A stretch of 5,148 nucleotides of DNA, from positions 1-5,148 of the forward strand of contig CAKZNJ010000596.1 in NCBI GenBank assembly GCA_937129505.1. The letters are read 5' to 3'. The position numbers and the translations under genes were made by a program. The stretch is from an uncultured Anaerolineae bacterium. GTDB lineage: Bacteria > Chloroflexota > Anaerolineae > Anaerolineales > UBA4823. The notes beneath the pieces were generated by a model that saw only the letters and a program-made list of their open reading frames with translations, had not been told where the DNA came from and searched no databases. Positions 1-5,043 of the stretch are shown piece by piece. Each line of letters begins with the position of its first letter. Position 1 is the first letter of the stretch.

Positions 1-297
1 AGCGAACAGCCGGAAACCAGCTCGGAGGGGTGGATTGCGGGAGCCGCTTTTCGGCTGCCGTTGACGGCCGAAACCGTCCTTGAGCGCTTGCGACAAAATT
101 GGACGGTGGAGAACGACGTGTTCGGCGTGCGGGATGTGACCTACGATGAAGCTCGTTTGCGCGCTCGCAAGACGGCCTTAGCTTCCAGCAGTCTCCGCAA
201 TGTTGCCATGACATTGTTGCGTCAGTTGAAGTATGCTTATCTCCCAGATGCCCAACGAGCGGTTGCCGCCAATCCATCCTTAGCTTTCGATTTGTTG
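1..297 (+). pseudogene. ISAs1-type transposase, C-terminal fragment fused to methyltransferase remnant
   Basis: The frame is open from the first base and has no start in the window, so the gene begins upstream. The protein matches the C-terminus of ISAs1-family DDE transposases: a helix (LERLRQNW) leads into W-T-V-E-N, where the Glu of the family's HWxIEN motif is the third catalytic acid. VRDVTYDEARLRAR follows (family: vRDVtF-ED-R-R), then SLRNVAMTLLRQ (family: aLRnlAi-LLR). The similarity ends near AFDLL at about base 297, roughly where such transposases normally end, but there is no stop codon. The frame runs straight into methyltransferase sequence. I see no terminal inverted repeat at the join. 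By hand count GC is about 56% here and about 41% just after, which supports a recombination junction. This part is probably non-functional. The family call is by recognition, not by alignment. Confidence 0.72.
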
Positions 298-860
298 AAT
301 GCTGAATTATTATTTTTAAAAGCCCTACCAGAGAACAGTATCGATATCGTAGTTACTTCTTCTCCATACGGTGACTCTAGCACTACCGTTGCTTATGGTC
401 AATTTTCACGTTTATCAGCTGCTTGGTTGGAGCTCGAAGAGCCAAACAAGATCGATCATAAGTTGATGGGTTCATCTCCTGCTGAGAAAATATTCAGATT
501 TTCAAGCGCTCCCTTAAACCAAGCTATTGAAAAAATCGCTAGCAAAGACGAAAAAAGAAGCTGCCAGGTGACAAGTTTTTATCTCGAATTAAGAGCTTCG
601 ATTTGCAATGTTGCAAAAGTAATCCGAAAGGGTGGACATGCTTGTTACGTTGTCGGGAATCGAAAAGTGAAGGGTGTTTCCTTGCCAACCGACCTAGCTA
701 TTCAGCACTTTTTGAGGAGAACGATTTTGAGCATAGCCGTACACACACACGCTCAATTCCCAACAAACGCATGCCATCGAAAAACAGCCCGACAAATATT
801 GCCGCAGAGCTGGATAACACGATGACCAGCGAGTTGATCGTCATCATGCGTCGCTCTTGA
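298..860 (+). pseudogene. DNA methyltransferase (N4/N6-amino type), N-terminally truncated and frameshifted
   Basis: This is the C-terminal part of a site-specific DNA methyltransferase of the TSPPYGDS-TTVAYGQFSRLS family, which usually accompanies restriction enzymes. The matching blocks are ALPENSIDIVVTSSPYGDS, TTVAYGQFSRLSAAWL, a helix ending VIRKGGHACYVVGNRKVKG, and SLPTD. In the +1-numbered frame the similarity stops at HFL (base ~714), and that frame ends at TGA 823. The expected ending (FEENDFEH, IPNKRMPSKNSPTN, NTMTSELIVIMRR) continues in the frame ending at TGA 858-860. Adding one T to the five-T run at 709-713 restores HFFEENDFEH. Catalytic motif IV reads TSSPY (bases 355-369), where the family has TSPPY; a single C-to-T change (CCT to TCT) explains this. 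The FxGxG AdoMet-binding motif is absent; its region has been replaced by transposase sequence. The gene is therefore almost certainly dead, even if the frameshift is a sequencing error. Target specificity cannot be read. Confidence 0.85.
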
Positions 861-930
861 CGCCCTTTAGGCAGTCCTACCTTGCGAGCAAAAGAGTTCA
901 TTGAACTGAACCATTTCCCAGAAACTCATC

Positions 931-936
931 AAGGAG
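931..936 (+). promoter_or_regulatory. Shine-Dalgarno AAGGAG for ATG 944
   Basis: AAGGAG lies 7 bases before ATG 944, an ideal spacing. The open frame of the remnant below has no ATG near its beginning and could only start at CTG 940, just 3 bases from this site. The site therefore argues that ATG 944 was the original start and that the frame was shifted just after it. Confidence 0.5.
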
Positions 937-943
937 AGACTGA

Positions 944-1122
944 ATGAAAAATTATGGATATTGGTGGTCACTTTCATCCTGAGCCTCGTTTGTTTCGGAA
1001 TAGCTATCCAGTTTATTCCTTTGGGCCGTAACCAAACGAATCCGCCCGTAACACAACCAAAACCTCGCAACCTCGATTACAATTCTATAAACCTCAAATC
1101 TAGATTTATGGGAGACTACTGA
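944..1122 (+). pseudogene. Remnant of a small membrane-anchored heme-binding-domain protein
   Basis: From ATG 944 the frame reads only MKNYGYWWSLSS before a stop. With one extra A in the five-A run at 947-951 it becomes MKKLWILVVTFILSLV, then CFGIAIQFIPLGRNQTNPPV, then about 23 more residues ending RFMGDY at TGA 1120-1122. The corrected protein has one N-terminal transmembrane segment. It is followed by PLGRNQTNPPV, which closely matches the PYGRNHTNPPV signature after the anchor of small heme-binding-domain proteins (Haem_bd type, which carry a CxxCH) in Chloroflexota and relatives. No CxxCH follows, so the heme-binding part is gone. Without the correction, the same frame could begin at CTG 940 or GTG 964, but neither has a well-spaced ribosome-binding site. 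The stop overlaps the next start (TGATG). A genuine 50-60-residue membrane protein is the alternative reading. The family match rests on the short signature alone. Confidence 0.45.
1110..1114 (+). promoter_or_regulatory. Shine-Dalgarno GGGAG of the pyrophosphatase gene
   Basis: GGGAG ends 7 bases before ATG 1122 and lies inside the last codons of the upstream remnant. It supports ATG 1122 over the next in-frame starts, although family members usually begin nearer the HPWHG motif (residue 13). Confidence 0.55.
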
Positions 1123-1733
1123 TGTCCTTTCCACCCCCTTTTTACCGTTGGCGCCCTCACCCTTGGCATGGCCTCGAGGCAGGTCCTAACCCTCCAAAAC
1201 TGGTCACCGCTTACATCGAGCTAACCCCTTTCGACTTGGTCAAATATGAGGTTGATAAAACCACCGGCTACCTCAAGGTCGATCGCCCTCAGCACACCTC
1301 GTCCCAACCCCCGACTCTTTATGGCTTTATCCCGCGCACCTTTTGCGGACAACGAGTCGGCGCCCTTTCACCAAAAGCTGTAAAGGGGGATGGCGATCCT
1401 TTGGATATCTGCGTGATCAGTGAGCGACCAATCACCAAATCCGAAGTGATTCTCACTGCGCGAGTAGTCGGCGGAATGCTGATGATCGACAACGGCGAAG
1501 CAGACGACAAAATCTTAGCCGTCTTGGACAAAGACCGATTTTGGGAAAAAGCGGACGAAGTAGATGATCTGCCCCCCGTTTTGGTCGAACGTCTGCGGCA
1601 CTACTTCAGCACCTACAAACTCATACCGGGAAAGGAGTCTGTTGCTTATATCGAAAGCATTTACAATTCCCATCATGCGATGAAAGTGATCGAAGCAGCA
1701 CGGCAAGATTATTTTGATATGTTCGGTGAGTAG
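1122..1733 (+). CDS. ppa: Inorganic pyrophosphatase, family I (soluble)
   Basis: This cytoplasmic enzyme hydrolyses PPi to two phosphates with Mg2+, pulling nucleic acid, protein and lipid synthesis forward. The 203-residue protein shows the complete family I active site. In E. coli numbering the matches are E20 (E33 in YIEL), K29 and E31 (K41, E43 in VKYEVDK), R43 (R55 in KVDRP), Y55 (Y67 in PTLYGFIP), D65/D67/D70 (D90, D92, D95 in GDGDPLD), D97 (D123), D102 (D128), K104 (K130), and Y141/K142 (Y165, K166 in STYK). HPWHGLEAG near the start, and an insert of about 15 residues between YGFIPRTFCG and GDGDPLD, place it in the longer subgroup found in Bacteroidota, Leptospira and others rather than with the E. 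coli type. The gene looks intact and is the only clear housekeeping gene here. Its start overlaps the stop of the preceding remnant, so it may be translationally coupled to it. I see no promoter of its own. Confidence 0.96.
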   Translation: MSFPPPFYRWRPHPWHGLEAGPNPPKLVTAYIELTPFDLVKYEVDKTTGYLKVDRPQHTSSQPPTLYGFIPRTFCGQRVGALSPKAVKGDGDPLDICVISERPITKSEVILTARVVGGMLMIDNGEADDKILAVLDKDRFWEKADEVDDLPPVLVERLRHYFSTYKLIPGKESVAYIESIYNSHHAMKVIEAARQDYFDMFGE

Positions 1734-1739
1734 CGCAGG

Positions 1740-1761
1740 CGATGGTTAACGAAAACTATCG
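1740..1761 (+). terminator. Weak hairpin after the pyrophosphatase gene
   Basis: CGATGGTT (1740-1747) can pair with AACTATCG (1754-1761) through 8 pairs, one of them G-U, around a 6-base loop. It begins 7 bases after the stop. The sequence after it is A/T-rich (AATCATTATTA) but lacks a true T-run, so termination is only possible, not clear. Confidence 0.3.
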
Positions 1762-1786
1762 AATCATTATTACACTCTTCACCAAT

Positions 1787-1830
1787 CACTAACATAACTG
1801 TAAGCCAATCTTAACCTAATTTGACTAAAA
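1787..1830 (+). repeat. Four 11-base-phased direct repeats, likely response-regulator site
   Basis: Four consecutive 11-base units start at 1787, 1798, 1809 and 1820. Columns 3-7 read CTAAC, GTAAG, TTAAC and TGACT, and columns 10-11 are AA in all four. A fifth, weaker copy may start at 1776 (core TTCAC). The third unit contains CTTAACCT, a perfect match to the cyanobacterial Pho-box unit YTTAAYYW. An 11-base period is the usual spacing for PhoB/OmpR-family dimers bound head to tail. The array ends 8 bases before TACAAT (1839-1844), in the position of an activator site that replaces a -35 element. The repeats are seen directly; the regulator is inferred. Confidence 0.45.
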
Positions 1831-1835
1831 TTGGG
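1815..1835. other. Imperfect inverted repeat in the promoter region
   Basis: CCTAATTT (1815-1822) and AAATTGGG (1828-1835) can form 8 pairs, one G-U, around a 5-base loop. The repeat overlaps the last two 11-base units and the TTGACT at 1821. It could be an operator half-site pair or chance in A/T-rich sequence. Confidence 0.25.
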
Positions 1836-1844
1836 GGATACAAT
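1821..1844 (+). promoter_or_regulatory. Candidate promoter of the exported-protein operon
   Basis: TACAAT (1839-1844) matches the -10 consensus at 5 of 6 bases. TTGACT (1821-1826) resembles a -35 box, but only 12 bases separate the two, too short for an ordinary sigma-70 promoter. With the phased repeats just upstream, the more natural reading is an activator-dependent promoter with no proper -35. Transcription would then start near 1851 and leave a leader of about 114 bases. A second candidate is TTGACA at 1885-1890, which has a poor -10. Confidence 0.4.
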
Positions 1845-1954
1845 TATCAAAAGGGATTGCTCACCTTAATCGTTGGCAATAGTTTTGACATTCATCCCTT
1901 TCTTGATCCATAAGTAGGGAATTTATGGTCAATGTGTTAGCGGTTGTAATCAAA

Positions 1955-1960
1955 AAGGAG
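1955..1960 (+). promoter_or_regulatory. Shine-Dalgarno AAGGAG of the LamG gene
   Basis: AAGGAG ends 4 bases before ATG 1965, slightly close but strong. It selects this start, which gives a proper signal peptide, over the out-of-frame ATG at 1925. Confidence 0.6.
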
Positions 1961-1964
1961 ACAA

Positions 1965-2969
1965 ATGAACATCATCCATTTTTCCATCACCAAGGTAGCC
2001 CTAGCCCTGCTCCTTTTATTGATCTTTCATTTTCCTCCACCCTCGATCGCCCACCCCCAATCCTCATCCCTGCTCTATCTGCCACTTGTCGTTTCAAGCA
2101 ATCAAACGCCGAATCCCCCCACCCCTACCAATACACCTATTCCTCCGACTGCAACACCAACAACGCCCCCACCCTCCAACACATACTCTCTGCGTTTCTA
2201 CGGCTATGGAGTAAATGACATCGACCGAGTCAAGATCCCAGTGATCAATGGCAATACTTCCTTGCCCATCAATATCGGTGTGACCGACTTCACGATAGAA
2301 TTCTGGCTGCGCTTTTTATTCAACCAGAACCAGAGCACCAACTGCTCTGAGGGAAATGACACCTGGATTTATGGCAACATTATTTTTGACCGTGATATTT
2401 TTGGCACCCCTGACCACGGCGATTTTGGCATCTCGCTCTATGGCAACCGCATCGCCTTCGGCGTCCATAACGGCAGCAGCGGATTCACCATTTGCGCTAC
2501 CACCCCATTGTCAGTCGATACGTGGCATCATATCGCCGTCACGCGCAGTTTTGGAGGGGAGATGCGCATTTTCGTCAACGGCAATCTTGACCGACAAATA
2601 ACCAACGGGCCTAGCGGCAATATTTCCTACCGGGTTGGGCGAACCATCACAGGTAGCTATGTCAACGAACCCTTCCTAGTCATCGGCGCAGAAAAGCACG
2701 ATTACGACCCCAACACCTATCCATCCTTCAGCGGTTGGATCGATGAAGTCCGCATCTCAAACAATATTCGATATATTGCCAATTTTACGCCACCGAGCGC
2801 TCCCTTCACCACCGATAGCAACACAGTTGGGCTGTATCACTTTGACGAAGGGAGCGGAACAGCGATTATCGACTCTTCTAACGCTACAGGCGGACCGAGT
2901 GATGGCGTACGCAACATCGGCGGAAACCCAGCCGGGCCAGTTTTTGACCCCCTTATCAAACGATATTGA
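1965..2969 (+). CDS. Exported LamG/concanavalin-A-like domain protein
   Basis: This is a 334-residue secreted protein. Residues 1-30 form a signal peptide with a Leu-rich core (VALALLLLLIF) and a likely cleavage site near SIAH. LLYLPLVV (36-43) is the short YLPL motif typical of exported Chloroflexota proteins. It is followed by a Thr/Pro linker (about 48-72: TPNPPTPTNTP, then PTATPTTPPP). Residues 75-285 fit a LamG-like jellyroll: SLRFYG at the first strand, FTIEFWLRF (109-117), DTWHHIAVTR (185-194), MRIFVNGNLD (200-209) and GWIDEVRISNNIRY (257-270). The C-terminal LYHFDEGSGTAIIDSSN (290-306) is a hallmark block of the Laminin_G_3 type. These domains usually bind sugars or other surface ligands, and no catalytic residues are evident. 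C127 and C177 could form a disulphide. It is the first gene of an apparent operon, 20 bases before the next gene. The ligand is unknown. Confidence 0.88.
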   Translation: MNIIHFSITKVALALLLLLIFHFPPPSIAHPQSSSLLYLPLVVSSNQTPNPPTPTNTPIPPTATPTTPPPSNTYSLRFYGYGVNDIDRVKIPVINGNTSLPINIGVTDFTIEFWLRFLFNQNQSTNCSEGNDTWIYGNIIFDRDIFGTPDHGDFGISLYGNRIAFGVHNGSSGFTICATTPLSVDTWHHIAVTRSFGGEMRIFVNGNLDRQITNGPSGNISYRVGRTITGSYVNEPFLVIGAEKHDYDPNTYPSFSGWIDEVRISNNIRYIANFTPPSAPFTTDSNTVGLYHFDEGSGTAIIDSSNATGGPSDGVRNIGGNPAGPVFDPLIKRY

Positions 2970-2976
2970 GCAGAAT

Positions 2977-2981
2977 AGGAG
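2977..2981 (+). promoter_or_regulatory. Shine-Dalgarno AGGAG of the beta-propeller gene
   Basis: AGGAG ends 8 bases before ATG 2990, and the whole intergenic gap is 20 bases. This fixes the start and supports cotranscription with the LamG gene. Confidence 0.6.
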
Positions 2982-2989
2982 TCTAGCAA

Positions 2990-5020
2990 ATGACGAAACG
3001 AATAAACCCATCCCACCTGTTCTTAGGCTTGATCTTCGTTGCCTTGCTTCTCCTCCCCCCTCTTTCGCTGGCGGCTCAAGGTTCCGATCAATCCATCTAC
3101 CTGCCACTTATCCTCAAGCCAGACGAGTTCATCCCCCCTACAACAGCAGATTGGTATCAACATGCCGCTGATGCCCAACGCACTAGCTTTGTGGCTCAAT
3201 CCATCCCTACCCCATGGCGCTGGAAATGGGCATGGAACGGACCCAATAGCAACGGCGGAATTGTCAGCGGAAAGTTTGGCCTGCCGCGCAACAGCCAACC
3301 CGTGGCTGGGGGTGGGAGGGTATACATCGCTGCCGGCAACCGCGGCGTCTTCGCTTTGAACAACGCCGATGGCTCTGTGCTGTGGAACCGTACCGACCTC
3401 GGCACGATCAACTCTACCCCAGCCTATGACCCCGATACCCAGGCGCTCTTCGTCCTCAGCACAGACGGCGTGCTCTACAAGCTCAATTCATCCAACGGCC
3501 AGACGATCGACTCTTTTCGCACGGGTGCAAGCAGCGATCTCCCACTTCCCCCAGCCATCGCTGCCAACCGCGTCTTTTTCTCGATGGGCAATTTTGTCTA
3601 TGCCCTAGACAAGATTTCGCTACAACAGCAGTGGCGTTACAACGCTGGCTCGCCCGTCGATACCCCGCCAGCCTATTCCGCCAGCCGCAATCTCGTCATT
3701 GTCGCCGCGCGCGACCTTCACGTTCACGCCATCCGCAACACGGATGGCAGACAAGCTTGGCGCGTCAAGCGCACTCCCCTCGAACCCGGTGACCCAGGTA
3801 CAATATCAAGCAATAATTATGCAGAAGTCAGCCGCGGCTGGCCTGTCATCGCTGACTCACAAGGTTTGGTTTTGGTCAAGCTCCGTTTGGATTGGCAGAC
3901 AATGTGGGATTGGAATCCGTTTACACTAACCGATAATGCTTCGATGCGCCAGCACCTGATACGCTATCCTGACCAGAAAGCCCTGTTGGCGATTGATCTG
4001 GACGACGGGAGTGAAGCCTTTATTGCCCATGTCCCGCACGGCGGATTTGGCGATGGAGATTATATGCCCATGGGTCCCATGCCGGTGATCAAGACCTTCC
4101 CCGATGGCCGCCAAATCGCTTATGTGGTCATGCGCGGTGGACCTTGTAAAGTTGACCGCTGCGATGGCCGCGCTGACTCTCATCTCGGAGAGATGATGCT
4201 AGACGATCAGACCATTACCGGCCTGTTGGCTGGCTATGTCCGTTATATGCAGAACACCTTTTTCCCTACTGATGAGCAAGCTTTCCTCTCTATGGCAGGC
4301 GACCACATCTTTGCCGCCCATTGGGAAGCAGGAATCGCCCACCAAATCCTCGACCGCTCATCATCCAAGGGCAGCGGCACCAATCCTATTACCACAAGGG
4401 AACTGCCTCACATCGCTACTTCCCAAGACAACGATCAATGTGGAACTGGTTTTCAACCCAACCACTATTGCGATCGAGAGCTTTCCAACACCCGCCTATG
4501 GCCACCCGGTTTCTACATCTATTGGAAGGAAGGAGCTGTCTATGACCGGTACTGGAGCGAATACGCCCAATGGGTTATAAGCCGAGATACGCTCTACTTC
4601 GTCAGCACAGATGGCGCCATCGTAGCTCTCGAGCACGGCAATCCAGCTCCTTCTTCTCCACTTCAACCCTCTCAGCACGTCCTTGCTGCTCAATCCTCGC
4701 AGCCAACCCCTCTGCCACCTCCCACGGTGCTCTCCCCGGAACAAACTTGGCATTATCCCGCACAAACTGTCACCGTGCAAGGCAAACTGGTCGAAATTTT
4801 CAATAACGGCAAAGCCGTTTATCTCACCTTCAACCATCCCCACCAGGGACACTTTATCGTCCGCATCCTCAAACAGCACTGGAACAACTTCCCCTATTCC
4901 TTTGAACAACGCTTTTACCCCGGTCAGGTCGTCCAAGTCAGGGGTAAATTGGAATGGTATCAAGGCGCTCCGGTGATGTACCTCACCTCCCCACAGCAAA
5001 TCCAAGTTATCGCCCCATAA
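2990..5020 (+). CDS. Exported PQQ-type beta-propeller protein with C-terminal OB-fold-like domain
   Basis: This is a 676-residue secreted protein. The signal peptide (1-29, core LFLGLIFVALLLLPPLSLAA) is followed at once by SIYLPLIL (35-42), the same motif as in the LamG protein. Residues about 100-265 hold clear propeller blades of the PQQ/BamB type: RVYIAAGNRGVFALNNADG-VLW (110-132), ALFVLSTDGVLYKLNSSNG (152-170), RVFFSMGNFVYALDK (194-208) and LVIVAARDLHVHAIRNTDG-QAW (235-257). Weaker blades follow (about 282-345, 363-382, 436-452), and TLYFVSTDGAIVALE (534-548) closes the ring, giving roughly eight blades. The irregular middle holds four cysteines (386, 391, 484, 494) that could form disulphides. 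A Pro/Ser linker (549-583) leads to an OB-fold-like domain (about 590-676: VTVQGKLVEIF, AVYLTF, YPGQVVQVRGKLEWYQG, MYLTS). I do not see residues proving PQQ binding, so a structural or ligand-binding role is safer than dehydrogenase activity. The function is unknown. Confidence 0.85.
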   Translation: MTKRINPSHLFLGLIFVALLLLPPLSLAAQGSDQSIYLPLILKPDEFIPPTTADWYQHAADAQRTSFVAQSIPTPWRWKWAWNGPNSNGGIVSGKFGLPRNSQPVAGGGRVYIAAGNRGVFALNNADGSVLWNRTDLGTINSTPAYDPDTQALFVLSTDGVLYKLNSSNGQTIDSFRTGASSDLPLPPAIAANRVFFSMGNFVYALDKISLQQQWRYNAGSPVDTPPAYSASRNLVIVAARDLHVHAIRNTDGRQAWRVKRTPLEPGDPGTISSNNYAEVSRGWPVIADSQGLVLVKLRLDWQTMWDWNPFTLTDNASMRQHLIRYPDQKALLAIDLDDGSEAFIAHVPHGGFGDGDYMPMGPMPVIKTFPDGRQIAYVVMRGGPCKVDRCDGRADSHLGEMMLDDQTITGLLAGYVRYMQNTFFPTDEQAFLSMAGDHIFAAHWEAGIAHQILDRSSSKGSGTNPITTRELPHIATSQDNDQCGTGFQPNHYCDRELSNTRLWPPGFYIYWKEGAVYDRYWSEYAQWVISRDTLYFVSTDGAIVALEHGNPAPSSPLQPSQHVLAAQSSQPTPLPPPTVLSPEQTWHYPAQTVTVQGKLVEIFNNGKAVYLTFNHPHQGHFIVRILKQHWNNFPYSFEQRFYPGQVVQVRGKLEWYQGAPVMYLTSPQQIQVIAP

Positions 5021-5026
5021 ACCACG

Positions 5027-5034
5027 AAAAGGAG
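5027..5034 (+). promoter_or_regulatory. Shine-Dalgarno AAAAGGAG deciding a GTG start
   Basis: AAAAGGAG ends 9 bases before GTG 5044 and lies only 6 bases after the stop of the propeller gene. No ATG follows in frame before the window ends, so this site is the main reason to call a GTG start. Confidence 0.55.
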
Positions 5035-5043
5035 CGCTGCAAG

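Noticed and set aside
709..713. Programmed -1 frameshift in the methyltransferase
   Set aside because: The run is preceded by C (C TTT TTG), so it is not a good slippery heptamer. The gene also lacks its AdoMet-binding half and has an altered active site, so there is no reason to preserve expression.
861..947. Open stretch after the methyltransferase stop (28 codons ending in ATGA at the next start)
   Set aside because: It has no start with a ribosome-binding site, is very short and has no recognisable similarity. The ATGA overlap may be chance.
867..1134. Two overlapping minus-strand open frames of 60-67 codons
   Set aside because: They lie antisense to the heme-binding remnant, have no ribosome-binding site I can see and no recognisable domain.
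1868..1879. ATTGC...GCAAT inverted repeat at about 1855-1880
   Set aside because: Only 5 pairs around a 15-base loop; this is expected by chance.
1885..1916. Perfect -35 TTGACA as the operon promoter
   Set aside because: At 17-19 bases downstream only CCATAA, CATAAG or ATAAGT are available, all poor -10 boxes. I prefer the TACAAT/phased-repeat arrangement but cannot exclude this one.
1925..2218. 97-codon frame starting at ATG 1925
   Set aside because: It has no ribosome-binding site and runs out of frame through the signal peptide and linker of the LamG gene. The AAGGAG at 1955 serves ATG 1965.
2743..3171. 142-codon + strand frame bridging the LamG and propeller genes
   Set aside because: It overlaps the ends of two well-supported genes in another frame and has no domain or ribosome-binding site.
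4496..5005. 169-codon minus-strand open frame
   Set aside because: It lies antisense to the conserved closing blade and OB-fold-like domain of the propeller gene and resembles no family. It is long only because of codon use on the opposite strand.
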